Assembly (NCBI RefSeq): GCF_963678635.1
Contig: NC_087065.1
Location: 61,530,754 to 61,594,753 of the forward strand
Length of the DNA stretch: 64,000 bases
Direction: 5' to 3'
DNA from: Symsagittifera roscoffensis
Taxonomy: Eukaryota; Xenacoelomorpha; Acoela; Convolutidae
This document shows positions 1-13,689 of this stretch, piece by piece. The translations under genes were made by a program, and so were the position numbers. The number at the start of each line of letters is the position of its first letter. The first letter of the stretch is position 1. Under the pieces are notes generated by a model. It had not been told where the DNA came from and made no database searches. It was given only the letters and a program-made list of their open reading frames with translations.

Positions 1-1925
1 TAAAAACTAAATCCACTTTCGAAACGAAAACTCGTTCATTTTCTTTGCGCCATATCCTCTTTCGTAGTTGGAAAGCGCGATTTTGACTACCTTGTAGCAA
101 ATGTTTTTGAATTGAAACCGAAAAAGCACATATACCTAGGACTATTCTTATTTGCAATAGTATTTATGAACGCAACGTCTAAGGCATTTTAAAGCTTTTT
201 CCTAAAAAAAACACCAAAACCTATCAAAAAAGGATTAACTGCGTTCATGACTCAGATTTACCAACAAAACAAAACTTACGAAGAGGAAACAAAGTCTAAT
301 ATCTTTGATCTTTGAGCAAATACCAGTTGAGCCGAAAAAGCATTGGTTTATTAGGAAAAGATTCAAGTACCAACCAACCCCAACCCCCCCCCCCCCCCCC
401 CCTACCCCTCAGAAACTACAATGGACAACTCTTGCAACTGTAATAAATAAAGCAAAAAGCACAAGAAAAAAGTGAGAAGACAACTAAGCTCCGTGATGTG
501 GCGTCTAAGCTCCGTGAAGTGGCCACTAATTCGACAAAAGTTGAGCAGACAAACGATAAAACCAAAAATCAAGTTTTACTGGAAAAATTATCAATTTCAT
601 GAAAACTACGTTAACTTTAGCCCAGTTTCATAAATAAAGTAAGATAAGCAAGTAAGATAAAGTAAGTAAGATAAGCAAGTAAGAAAAATTTTGAACGGGA
701 AAAAAGTATAGTTCCGATTACAAGACACTTAATCTCGCAAGTGAAAATAAGAAAAAACCATATTCGAACTTTTGAATTTAAAAAAACTTTTGGCATGCAA
801 AAATAAGCATGGGATGGGTGCACAGAACGGTTCAAAAAGCAGAACGACCTGAATAAGAAAAGCTATTTAAGCACACCATTCTCCCCCAAAACTAAATGCT
901 TGTCGCGACTACGAGTTCTCTGAATCGCTTCATGCCAAGTCCCACGCCCACTAAAGCATAGCTGTTCAGCTTGACATGACTTTAGCGCAATAATATGTAT
1001 GAACGCACATTCTATGATTAGACCTTTCTTAGAACATTTTAAGACTTTTTTCCTGCAAAACAAAAAAATCACCTATGTAGTCATGTCTCTTTTCAACGAA
1101 ATTTTATGCGTTCCAACCCTTAGTTTTTAAAGCCTCAATTTACCATATATCATTTCTAGTATCTCATTTTTAGCCACAGGAGCCACTCTCCAGCATCCAT
1201 TGTCCCAGTTAGTCTGAGACCCAGTCGTTTCCTTCAAAAAAATATCATACTCAACTTTCAACAAAACTGCTCGTATCAGGGCAAAACTTTGAATGTTCCA
1301 ACTGCCTTTTGAGGTCTATAGAATAAGCGCTAACAAAAAGTCTATAGAAAAAAGATAGCAAAATGGAAAAAAAAAATTAAAAAAAAATTTTAGATTTTTT
1401 TCAAAAATCATCCCCACACGTTATGTAAAGCAGAAAAAGATATATTTCGCATATAGCAAACTACTAAAGACCAACAAGCATGTCTCAATGCAATTTGAAA
1501 CAATTTCTACGACGGATTAAACCTCCTCCGACGCGTTAATATCACTAAATAAAAAAACTCCGTCAAACATTGCTAGTTCAAATATGGAAATTTGTCTGGA
1601 GAAAAATAAACCACCCGAGCAAAAATATTCCGTCAATTTTTTCGAAATTCGGACCAACAGGCTTGTTCAATGGTTTTGTAAGCTTTGGAAGAACACAATA
1701 GTAAATCTACGATTAATTTCCTCTCCGAGTTTTTTAAAGAAAACGTTCGCAACTATTCAGCTAGGAAACAAAAGCAGGTCAAAAATGCAAAAAACACCAA
1801 CTTCGACAACAATGTTTACAGAGGCTAAGCTGCACTTCGCAAACACAAGCACCAATAATCCGTAAAAAAGCTATAGAAAATGGAAAAATATATATGATTT
1901 AACAAAAATCATCCCCTAAATCAAC
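1..1925. other. gene-free repeat-bearing stretch
   Basis: I see no supportable gene here. Positions 1-190 and about 890-1075 match the ~500-bp dispersed repeat that also occurs in the 4190-12017 array and in the calpain-7 introns. Positions 240-600 match a second dispersed repeat, recognised by an 'agttgagccgaaaaa' core, that recurs near 2860-3000, 25280-25510 and 57390-57720. A run of about 20 C residues lies at 381-402. Short open frames here have biased composition and no recognisable domain. Confidence 0.6.
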
Positions 1926-1929
1926 GGGT

Positions 1930-2600
1930 TTGAAGAAAACTATACTAGCTGTCTCTACTAAAAATTCAGGCAGCAAAAAATGCGCTTTAGACCTGTTATT
2001 TTTATTCAACCCAAAAACCCAGGTTTCGCAGGGTAGTTCTCGAGAAAAAAAAAACAAAAAACTTTCAAAAACTGTCAAAAAATCAGAAGTTTCCGAGGGC
2101 CATAATTCTGTAAGTCAAAAATTATTTGGCGTAACCACGTATGCAAATTTTACCCGTTGTTTAGATTGAAACAAAAAATCTCAAATATGGGGGGTTATTT
2201 TTCGGTAAAATTCCAAAAAAAAATTTGAAAAAGAACGCTAAAAAAATCAACAAAAATTGACTTTTCCCAGGACGATAACTTTGTTTGTAAAATTATGAGT
2301 GGTCGCTAAAGCAGATTAACTTCACAGTACCCGTTATCTCCATCGAACCCAAAACCTCAGGTTTTGGAGGCTAGCATTCAAAAGAATTTTAAAAAGATTC
2401 AAAAAACAGTCAAAAAATTCAAAAACTTGACTATTCCGATTACCATAATTTTATATGTTTAAATTGTTTGGGCTTAGCCGATCATGGAAGGGCTTAGCCT
2501 CTTTTCATATCTGTTTTAATCATTGAAATCAAAATCTCAGATTTGGTAGTTAGTTTTCGAGAAAACAAAAAAAAATCAGAAATCAAAAATATCAGTCAAA
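1930..2600. repeat. degraded ~185-bp tandem satellite, about 4 units
   Basis: Four diverged units of roughly 170-190 bp follow one another. Each has a stretch like 'cccaaaacctcaggttttgg', an A-rich block with 'gtcaaaaaatcagaa', then a 'gaccataattttgt' segment. An open frame at 1930-2169 spans one unit but is lysine-rich, is not kept in the other units, and is not treated as a gene. The pattern resembles the longer satellite at 26540-27975, but I did not align the two. Confidence 0.6.
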
Positions 2601-4189
2601 TATTCCCCCCACAGACATTCTCGAAGACTGTAGACAAAGGGGTAAAGCAAAAAGAGAATAGGGGACTATGCAGTCACACATAAATGTAGGTGGTGGTCTT
2701 TCTATGGATACCCCTTTTTTGAAAATCAGTCCAAAGCGTCTCAAACAAAAAAAAATTAAAAGCCCAATCCCATACACTTTCACATCTATTTTTTTTCAAA
2801 AAACAGGAGATCTAAAAAAAAACAGGCCAAGTAAGACCTTTGAAATTCAAATTAGCAACTGAGCAAAACCTAGGAAGCGGAAACAAGGCTGTTAGTCTTT
2901 GAGCATACACCAGTTGAGCCGAAAAAACTGATTTTTGATGAAAAAAAAACTTTCAAAGCTTCAAGTCCCCATGAAACTACCCTACAGTAACTAGTACCCA
3001 CCCAGTAGCTAAATTTGAATTTTCATGAAATTGAGCATATCAGCATCATAAGTGACTAGACTGATTTTGTTCAACTAGTTAAGTACCCGAAAAAAGTCTA
3101 CATTCCGATTTGATAACGCTTGCTAATCGCCAGCGAAATTAAGCCTGAAGACATTTGAACACTTTTTCTTGGAAACAAATGAAACACTCAATCTGCAACA
3201 TTTTACAAATTCAACGCAAATGGCATTTTATTCTTGAAAAAGCCTATTTTCAAGGTCTATTAAATACAAAACTTATCAAGAACTCGACAGAGAGCAATTG
3301 ATCTGAGCTACCCGCTCATCTATGCAAAAATCATCTTTCAGCTTTGCTATGCATGTGGTTCTGAAAATGCTATTTGCTGTAAATTATCCTAACTGAGTGA
3401 ACTGTTAAGAAACAGCTGAGCGTAAGATAATTGTCAAGCTGATCAACTCAATTTGCTGATTACTTTTTCGCCGAGAACAATTCTCATTGTGTGATTCTCT
3501 TAAGTTTTTCTTCCAAGCTCTTCTAGATAAAATCCGGACGCTGTTTAAAAATTATGCAGATTAAGACAACAGATATTTCAGACCATGAATAAAATTGTTA
3601 GCCCTTGAACCCAAAAAGTGATCCTTTCATAAAGAAGAGCTCAAAACAATTACTCTGCTTCGTTTCAATTCAAAACAGATTTTGTTCAAAATACTCCTTC
3701 TCAGTAAATATTTTAGAGATCTAATTTTGTCCACTATTGTAAAACATAGCCAACAGACAATTGGAAAAGAGTCAATGAAGTTTTTTTCTTGAGACTTATA
3801 TTTTCGCTCCGTTTGCAATTTACCTATAGGAGAGCGTAATTGACAGATTTTTTAGTTCTTGGCAGGACTTTGTATTCAATTTTTTTTTTTTAAAAAGAAA
3901 AAGTAAAACAGCGGAAAAGAAAAATTTGGACATGAGCAACCTAATAAATTTTTCTGAATAACTAAAGAAAATTCACATAACTTATTTAAGTGCCTGCACT
4001 TCGTTCACTGAAACTGAAAATCTTTTTGACAAGCAACGCTTAACTTTTTTCACTGACAGCATTTCAGAAGCCGTTTCACAAATTCTTGCCGTTTCACAAC
4101 AAACTAAGAATCTTGGTAATATTCTTTAGAATTATTATTCTTGCAAATACATTGGGCATCAGACAATTATTACCAAAACTCTTTATTCT
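2600..4189. other. gene-free stretch before the tandem array
   Basis: AT-rich sequence with no gene that I can support. Positions 2860-3000 carry the dispersed 'agttgagccgaaaaa' repeat. Nothing else is recognised. Confidence 0.5.
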
Positions 4190-4904
4190 ATTAAAGCTTC
4201 GCCTGACTGACATATGTAAATGGCAGCTAATTAGACTGAGCACCTGACCCTCTCGAAGTTTTTGAAACCATACTGCGTTCCGCTTTTTTAAAAAAGTTTT
4301 AAATTTGAATTGTTTTAAATTCTACTCTAATCTACAAATATAAATTGAATGATATGAAATATTGTCAGCTCCAAGAGATGCTCCAGTGGAAGGTTGAGTT
4401 GAAGTATCTTCGAATTTGAAATTCCCCAATTCATTGCTAAAACATCACATCCCTGGTCAGTGATCCTGTTATTTGATTTTGCCTTGCAAAAGTTCAGATT
4501 GAAAAAATAGATAAACCAAAAAATGTTTTTTTTTTGTTATTTGTTATTTTTTTTTTTGTTATAAATTCGCTTCAGTTTTAAGCAATAACTGTTACACAGA
4601 GACAAAGCTGCTCTTCGGATACACAACCACAACACGGCAAAAGTGGCATCAAAATTACAAAAACGAGGCTCAAATACAATAAAACTTGAGCAAACCAGTA
4701 CAAATAGGTGCCAGGGTAGGGTCTACGGCAAACATCCGATATTTTAAAAGTCCAGTTTCAAACTTATGTAACAATTGCGTAATAAAACGACGCAATTTTT
4801 CAAACGCAAGACAGTTCAATTAGCCGAACCCTCGATTTAAAGTCGCCGGTTCTCATTTTAAAATATTTTCACATAGTCCTGCCCTTTGTTGGCAAAATCG
4901 CAAT

Positions 4905-5159
4905 ATGTTGGCGCGACTGTGGGAGTCATTGTTCCGACCATTTGAAAAATGGCGAGGAACTTTGTATTCGGGCGTTTTAGCTTTTTTCTTTTTGTTTTCC
5001 ACGCAAAATCAATTACCACAAAAAATCATTGGACTAGAAAGAGTGATGTATCATATTAAAGCCAGTTCAGTCGTGATTCGAACCACATTTAAAAAATGCC
5101 CAAAATTTGTTTTTAGTGTCGAGAAAAACCGGTTTAAAATTTGGAATTTTTCGCTTTAA
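4905..5159 (+). pseudogene. 84-codon open frame in tandem copy 1
   Basis: The frame starts MLARLWESLFRPFEKW and has a hydrophobic stretch (FFFLF) near residues 27-31. The same frame is 106 codons in copy 3 (8268-8588). In copy 2 (from 5998) the sixth codon is a stop. In copy 4 (from 10521) a 2-bp deletion breaks it. No domain is recognised. The pattern fits a chance or decaying frame inside a repeat more than a living gene. The same DNA recurs in reverse orientation near 30930, 31990 and 53420, without the frame being kept. Confidence 0.3.
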
Positions 5160-8100
5160 TTCGAGCGAAAAAAGCAAACAAGCATGCTTACAACAGCTTA
5201 TTATGACTATCTTAAGCCCTAAAAACAAAATTTTAAGCAAATAAACCAAAAACTTTTCTGTTTTTCTAGTTATTTTTCTACAATTTTTTTTTGCAATTTG
5301 CCTATTTTACTATGGCTGTCGAATATGCTTAAAATTTTTCAGACATGACAGAAATAACTACACTAATCTTGGATGTTTGACATATCGGATGTTTGCACAA
5401 AACCCGTCCAGATAAATAACGATTATAAACTGGCCCCGCAAAAAGAATACAATCATGGGTTCCTCTACTCTAATCTACAAATATAAATTGAATGATATGA
5501 AATATTGTCAGCTCCAGGAGATGCTCCAGTGGAAGGTTGAGTTGAAGTATCTTCGAATTTGAAATTCCCCAATTCATTGCTAAAACATCACATCCCTGGT
5601 CAGTGATCCTGTTATTTGATTTTGCCTTGCAATAGTTCAGATTGAAAAAATAGATAAACCAAAAAATGTTTTTTTTTGTTACTTGTTATTTTTTTGTTAT
5701 TTGTTTGTTACAAATTCGCTTCAGTTTTGAGCAATAACTGTTACACAGAGACAAAGCTGCTCTTCGGATACACAACCAAAACACGGCAAAAGTGGCATCA
5801 AAACTACAAACGAGGCTCAAATACAATAAAGCTTGAGCAAACCAGTACAAATAGGTGCCAGGGTAGGGTCTACGGCAAAGATCCGATATTCAAACGCAAG
5901 ACAGTTCAATTAGCCGAACCCTCGCTTTAAAGTCGCCGTTCTCATTTTAAAAGATTTTCACATAGAGTCCTGCCCTTTGTTGGCAAAATCGCAATATGTT
6001 GGCGCGATTGTGAGAGTCATTGATCCGACCATTTGAAAAATGGCGAGGAACTTTGTATTCGGGCGTTTTAGCTTTTTTCTTTTTGTTTTCCACGCAAAAT
6101 CAGTTACCACAAAAAATCATTGGACTAGAATCATATTAAAGCCCATTCAGTCGTGATTCGAACCACATTTAAAAAATACCCAAAAATTGTTTTGTGTCGA
6201 GAAAAACCGGTTTGAAATTTTGGATTTTTCGCTTTAGTTCGAGCGAAAAAGCAAACAAGCACGCTTACAACAGCTTATTATGACTATCTTAAGACCTAAA
6301 AACAAAATTTTAAGCAAATAAACAAGTTTTTGAAGTTTTTTAGCTCCATTTTGGAAACCAAAAACTTTTCTGTTTTTCTAGTTATTTTTCTACAATTTTT
6401 TTTTGCAATTTGCCTATTTTACTATGGCTGTCGAATATGCTTAAGCTTTTTCAGACATGACAGAAATAACTACACTAATCTTGGATGTTTGACATATCGG
6501 ATGTTTGCACAGTACCCGTCCAGATAAATAACGATTATAAACTGGCCCCGCAAAAAGAATACAATCATGGGTTCCTCTAGTCGAATTTGAAACTCAGTGG
6601 AGTATATGAATTTCTGGAATTCAAATCACTTTGGATTATGCCGATTTCATAAATGTCGACATCGTCTGGGTTAAATCGCTGGTAACTAACTAAAAGAACA
6701 GTGCATTATTATCTGATTACATAATCCGGATAAGTGAGCCGAATTTTATAACAAATTCATAGTTTAACTTTAACGAAATTTCAAATCCCATATTTCATAT
6801 ATCACCTACAGTCAACAATCAAAGCTCTCATGAACTTTCTGTCCTTTTTTCGAAAGAAGCAGCGAGGTTTCAGTAAAGAAATAATAAGAACATAGCCAAT
6901 CGAAGATTGGAAAAGAGTAATGAACGCAAGTAAAAACATGAGACTTTGTTTTAAAAAATAGATGCCCTTAAAGCTCTTTGAATTTCTAGAACGATTCATG
7001 AATAGCGCTTTTTTGATAACATTGACCCAACTTGAGAAAACTGGATCAACAGGTGAAGTTTATACTCCGCTGGAAATCTAGAAAAATAAACTCCACTTTC
7101 TAAACTAAAGATAAATCACGTATTTTCGGGTCATTTCCACGTTAGTGCAATTTACGTCTCTTTCAGCAGATAAATTTCAATTAACTCAGAAAGTGGATAT
7201 ATACCTATGTGCATTCATAAATGCATGAATATGTATGAAAGCACATCTGTAGTTATTAGAGACTTCTATGACTTTTTCCTAAGAAAGCAACAAACAAAAA
7301 ATTGGCTGGACCTACATAGGAGTCTTCACTACAATAATTAATCTTGAAAAAGTAACTCCTGATTACGAAGAGTAAAACTTAAACTATAACTAGCAAGAAA
7401 TTAAAAACAAAAATTTCCGAAATTATGAACAGTAGAAATTCAATGGTGCATCCTTTTGATTTCAACTCAAGTAGATGGTTTGAACAGTTTCTCATAAAGT
7501 GAAAACTTTTGAACCAAGCTAGAGAAACAAACAAAACTTGAACATACATAATTCAATTGAAGCTTCGCCTGACCAACATATGTAAATGGCAGTGAATTAG
7601 ACTGAACACCTGACCCTCTCGAAGTTTTTGAAATAATATTGCGTTCCGATTTTAAAAAAAAATTTAAATTTGAATTGTTTTAAATTCCACTGTAATCTAC
7701 AAATATAAATTGAATGATATGAAATATTGTCAGCTCCAAGAGATGCTCCAGTGGAAGGTTGAGTTGAAGTATCTTCGAATTTGAAATTCCCCAATTCATT
7801 GCTAAAACATCACATCCCTGGTCAGTGATCCTGTTATTTGATTTTGCCTTGCAAAAGTTCAGATTGAAAAAATAGATAAACCAAAAAATGTTTTTTTTTG
7901 TTATTTGTTATTTTTTTTTTGTTATAAATTCGCTTCAGTTTTAAGCAATAACTGTTACACAGAGACAAAGCTGCTCTTCGGATACACAACCACAACACGG
8001 CAAAAGTGGCATCAAAATTACAAAAACGAGGCTCAAATACAATAAAACTTGAGCAAACCAGTACAAATAGGTGCCAGGGTAGGGTCTACGGCAAACATCC

Positions 8101-8267
8101 GATATTTTAAAAGTCCAGTTTCAAACTTATGTAACAATTGCGTAATAAAACGACGCAATTTTTCAAACGCAAGACAGTTCAATTAGCCGAACCCTCGATT
8201 TAAAGTCGCCGGTTCTCATTTTAAAATATTTTCACATAGTCCTGCCCTTTGTTGGCAAAATCGCAAT

Positions 8268-8588
8268 ATGTTGGCGCGACTGTGGGAGTCATTGTTCCGA
8301 CCATTTGAAAAATGGCGAGGAACTTTGTATTCGGGCGTTTTAGCTTTTTTCTTTTTGTTTTCCACGCAAAATCAGGTACCACAAAAAATCATTGGACTAG
8401 AAAGAGTGATGTATCATATTAAAGCCCATTCAGTCGTGATTCGAACCACATTTAAAAAATGCCCAAAATTTGTTTTTAGTGTCGAGAAAAACCGGTTTGA
8501 AATTCGAGCGAACAAAAGCAAACAAGCACGCTTACAACAGCTTATTATGACTATCTTAAGCCCTAAAAACAAAATTTTAAGCAAATAA
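8268..8588 (+). pseudogene. 106-codon open frame in tandem copy 3
   Basis: This is the longest version of the frame described at 4905. It matches copy 1 in its first 70 or so residues and then differs, because a short deletion before the stop alters the tail. It is rich in lysine and phenylalanine and has no known motif. A protein-coding role would need purifying selection across copies, which the broken copies 2 and 4 argue against. Confidence 0.3.
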
Positions 8589-11500
8589 ACCAGTTTTGGG
8601 AGTTTTTTAGCTCCATTTTGGGAACCAAAAACGTTTTTGTTTTTCTAGTTATTTTTCTACATTTTTTTTGCAATTTGCCTATTTTACTATGGCTGTCGAA
8701 TATGATTAAACTTTTTCAGACATGACAGAAATAACTACACTAATCTTGGATGTTTGACATATCGGATGTTTGCACAGTACCCGTCTAGATGAATAACGAT
8801 TAAAAACTGGCCCCGCAAAAAGAATACTATCAAGGCTTCCTCTAGTCGAATTTGAAACTCAGCGGAGTATATAAATTTCTGGAGTTCAAATCACTTTGGA
8901 TTATGCCGATTTCATAAATGTCGACATCGTCTGGGTTAAATCGCTGGTAACTAACTAAAAGAACAGTATATTATTATCTGATTACATAATCCGGATAAGT
9001 GAGCCGAATTTTATTACAAATTCATAGTTTAACTTTAACGAAATTTCAAATCCCATATTTCATATATCACCTACAGTGAACAATCAAAGCTCTCATGAAC
9101 TTTGTCCTTTTTTCGAAAGAAGCAGCGAGGTTTCACTAAAAAAATATTATGAACATAGTCAATGGAAGATTGGAAAAGAGTAATGAACGCAAGTAAAAAC
9201 ATTAGACTTTATTTAAAAAAATAGATGCCCTTAAAGCTCTTTGAATTTTTAGAACGATTCATGAATAGCGCTTTTTTGATAACATTGACCCAACTTGAGA
9301 AAACTGGATCAACAGGTGAAGTATATACTCCGCTGGAAAGCTAGAAAAATAAACTCCACTTTCTAAACTGAAGATAAATCACGTTTTTTCGTGTCATTTC
9401 CACGTTAGTGCAATTTACGTCACTTTCAGCAGATAAATTTCAATTAACTCAGAAAGTGGATATATACCTATGTGCATTCATAAATGCATGAATATGTATG
9501 AAAGCACATCTGTAGTTATTAGAGACTTCTATGACTTTTTTCTAAGAAAACAAAAAATCGGCTGGACCTACATAGGAGTCTTCACTACAATAATTAATCT
9601 TGAAAAAGTAACTCCTGATTACGAAGAGTAAAACTTAAACTATAACTAGCAGGAAATTAAAAACAAAAATTTCCGAAATTATGAACAGTAGAAATTCAAT
9701 GGTGCATCCTTTTGATTTCAACTCAAGTAGATGGTTTGAACAGTTTCTCATAAATTGAAAACTTTTGAAGCAAGCTAGAGAAACAAACAAATCTTGAACA
9801 TACATAATTCAATTGAAGCTTCGCCTGACCAACATATGTAAATGGCAGTGAATTAGACTGAACACCTGACCCTCTCGAAGTTTTTGAAATAATATTGCGT
9901 TCCGATTTTAAAAAAAAATTTAAATTTGAATTGTTTTAAATTCTACTCTAATCTACAAATATAAATTGAATGATATGAAATATTGTCAGCTCCAAGAGAT
10001 GCTCCAGTGGAAGGTTGAGTTGAAGTATCTTCGAATTTGAAATTCCCCAATTCATTGCTAAAACATCACATCCCTGGTCAGTGATCCTGTTATTTGATTT
10101 TGCCTTGCAAAAGTTCAGATTGAAAAAATAGATAAACCAAAAAATGTTTTTTTTTTGTTATTTATTTTGTTTTGTTATAAATTCGCTTCAGTTTTAAGCA
10201 ATAACTGTTACACAGAGACAAAGCTACTCTTCGGATACACAACCACAACACGGCAAAAGTGGCATCAAAATTACAAAAACGAGGCTCAAATACAATAAAA
10301 CTTGAGCAAACCAGTACAAATAGGTGCTAGGGTAGGGTCTACGGCAAACATCCGATATTTTAAAAGTCCAGTTTCAAACTTATGTAACAATTGCGTAATA
10401 AAACGACGCAATTTTTCAAACGCAAGACAGTTCAATTAGCCGAACCCTCGATTTAAAGTCGCCGGTTCTCATTTTAAAATATTTTCACATAGTCCTACCC
10501 TTTGTTGGCAAAATCGCAATATGTTGGCGCGACTGTGGGAGTCAGTGTTCCGACCATTTGAAAAATGGCGAGGAACTTTGGATTCGGGCGTTTTAGCTTT
10601 TTTCTTTTTGTTTTCCACGCAAAATCAGGTACCACAAAAAATCATTGGACTAGAAAGAGTGATATCATATTAAAGCCCATTCAGTCGTGATTCGAACTAC
10701 ATTTAAAAAATGCCCAAAATTTGTTTTTATTGTCGAGAAAAACCGGTTTGAAATTCGAGCGAACAAAAGCAAACAAGCACGCTTACAACAGCTTATTATG
10801 ACTATCTTAAGCCCTAAAAACAAAATTTTAAGCAAATAAACCAGTTTTTGGAGTTTTTTAGCTCCATCTTGGGAACCAAAAACGTTTTTGCTTTTCTAGT
10901 TATTTTTCTACATTTTTTGCAATTTGCCTATTTTACTGTGGCTGTCGAATATGATTAAACTTTTTCAGACATGACAGAAATAACTACACTAATCTTGGAT
11001 GTTTGACATATCGGATGTTTGCACAGTACCCGTCTAGATAAATAACGATTAAAAACTGGCCCCGCAAAAAGAATACTATCAAGGCTTCCTCTAGTCGAAT
11101 TTGAAACTCAGCGGAGTATATACATTTCTGAAGTTCAAATCACTTTGGATTATGCCGATTTCATAAATGTCGACATCGTCTGGGTTAAATCGCTGGTAAC
11201 TATCTAAAAGAACGGTACATTATTATCTGATTACATAATCCGGATAAGTGAGCCGAAATTTATTACAAATTCATAGTTTAACTTAAACGAAATTTCAAAT
11301 CCCATATTTCATATATCACCTACAGTGAACAATCAAAGCTCTCATGAACTTTCTGTTCTTTTTTCGAAAGAAGCAGCGAGGTTTCACTAAAAAAATAATA
11401 TGAACATAGCCAATGGAAGATTGGAAAAGAGTAATGAACGCAAGTAAAAACATTAGACTTTGTTAGAAAAAATAGATGCCCTTAAAGCTCTTTGTGTTTT

Positions 11501-12017
11501 TAGAACGATTTATGACTAGCGCTTTTTTGATAACATTAACCCAACTTGAGAAAACTGGATCAACAGGCAAAGTTTATATTCCGCTGGAAATCTAGAAAAT
11601 AAACTCCACTTTCTAAACTAAAGATAAATCACGTTTTTTCGTGCCATTTCCACGTTAGTGCAATTTACGTCACTTTCAGCAGATAAATTTCAATTAACTC
11701 AGAAAGTGGATATATACCTATGTGCATTCCTAAATGCATGAATATGTATGAAAGCACATCTGTAGTTATTAGAGACTTCTATGACTTTTTCCTAAGAAAA
11801 CAACAAACAAAAAATCGGCTGGACCTACATAGGAGTGTTCACTACACTAATTAATCTTAAAAAAGTAACTCCCGATTGACGAAGAGTAAAACTTAAACTA
11901 TAACTAGCAAGAAATTAAAAACAAAAATTTCCGAAATTGGGAACAGTAAAACAGTAGAAAATTCAATGGTGCATCCTTTTGAAGCAAGCTAGAGAAACAA
12001 ACAAAACTTGAACATAC

Positions 12018-13680
12018 CAAGATGTTTGTTAGTATAGCTTGCAATGGTCAGCAAAAATCAAAATTGGACGCAATGGCTTGCAAACTATCACGCTAAAAAC
12101 TGATGACTTGAAAAATTTGCGTTTTGATGACTTGAAATCTTTCGCAAAGGAAATATAATTCGCTGAAGCCAGCTATTCAAGCCACGAAACATCGAACTTA
12201 AATTTGATTTGAGCACCTGAGTTGACGTACTTGAAATTAAAACCTACTGAAGCAAGCTTTTAAGTTATTTGCTCGCCTGAATGGATTTGAAAAATGGTAT
12301 TCAAGAAAAATCGCAAATCTTAAGTAAAGCGAGCCAACAAGCTACGAAACTTTGAAATACTGAAAATTACTTCGACAATTAACTACTGTTTGCGAATAAT
12401 TTGAAATTCTTGAAGTAACCTTTTGAAACTCTTTAAAGCCAGTCAATTAGTGGAAAGTTGAAATGATTCAACTTCTTTTGATAGCTTTCATTGGTTTGCA
12501 AAATCTTGAGGTTTTAGAAAGCAAACTTATTCAAGCGATGATTTTGAATTAAATAAAAAGTTTTGACGGACGAAATTGTTTCATTGTAGGTTAAAACAAG
12601 CATTTCTGCCAGGAAATTAGTGGACATTTGCTAAATTATTTCAATCAAGAGCCTCGAGGGGTAATATTTTGATATACTTCAATTTAACTTGATAGCTTGA
12701 ACTGATTAGCCGCGAATTCATTTTTTGAGTTAATTCAACTCTGACATATTTCAGTTCTCATGGCTTGAATTGGTTCGCAAAAAGAGGCTTCATGAAATAT
12801 TTTAATTTATGTTTATACTTAAAATGATTGCTTACAAGTCACAAAATCAAATGTGCCTGATGCACATTTCGTCATGTTCAAGCTTAAGCTTCATCGTAAG
12901 CTTTGCAAATGATTGAGTACGACATATCTCGCCAAGTTTAAATTATCTATGAATTGTCAGCTATTACTCAAAAAGTTAGGCAGAATTGATTATGTTGTAT
13001 TGAGTAAGCAAGTATCAAAAGCGAGTAAGCAAGTATCAAAAGCAAGTTAAACGGAGTAGCACAATTGGTTTTAACCCATCTCTTTTGAAATGATGCATCT
13101 TCAAAAAAAATAATTTCAAAGATAGTTATTTATTTATTATCTACCGATCGGCTGTTCAAATCATCATGATGGCTTCATAGTTCCCAAAAAATAATTCAAA
13201 CGCTAGAAAAACAAGTTCTGAAGAAGGATTGAAGCATTCGTAATTGGTTGTAGAGCTGAGATAAGTTCGCAAAACGTGACATAAGACAAGATTTCGACCA
13301 ACAAAGAGTTGAAAGTTTGAATTGTTTTAATGTCTCTTGAGGCTCTACTGAAAAAAAAGCTCTATCGCGTTACAGTCCGCCGTTCACTCCTTGAAGTGTG
13401 ATAGAGTGGGCCCCTGTTAGGCAAGTATGCGAGTGGTGTCTCGCGCATCAATATTATAGAGCATTTAAGTATAATTCAGTTTATCAGTATGATAGACAAC
13501 GCTCGGTCGTTTTCATTTTTTTTGCACGAAAACGATTTGCTTTATTTACTTACTTAATAGTTCAACTGACATCACCGAAGCAAAAAAACTGAATGACTGA
13601 GGCTTCTTCTAAATTGCTGGACCCTGCACATTTATTGAGACCACTCTATCGCACATGTAACCCCCTTCCTTGCTTAGTAC
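12018..13680. other. gene-free stretch
   Basis: AT-rich sequence without a recognisable gene. Phrases like 'acttgaaatt' and 'gcttgaattggtt' recur loosely, suggesting old, eroded repeats. A 16-bp direct repeat containing 'gagtaagcaagtatcaaaagc' in part lies near 13000-13035. A short frame at 13398-13592 has no recognisable feature. Confidence 0.45.
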
Positions 13681-13689
13681 AAGAAAAAC

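Larger units (their letters stand above)
4190..12017 (+). repeat. tandem array, four copies of a ~2.25 kb unit
   Basis: The same ordered landmarks recur: 'gaagcttcgcctgac' (4193, 7559, 9815), 'gatgctccagtggaagg', 'atgttggcgcgactg', 'ggatgtttgacatatcgg' and 'cataaatgcatgaatatg'. Copy 1 is 4190-5464 and lacks the second half. Copy 2 is 5465-7558 and lacks the first ~130 bp. Copy 3 is 7559-9814 (2256 bp). Copy 4 is 9815-12017 and is slightly shortened near its end. Identity between copies is high by eye, so the array is fairly recent. Its 3' half contains the ~500-bp repeat found throughout the window, so the unit is itself a composite of older repeats. Confidence 0.93.
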
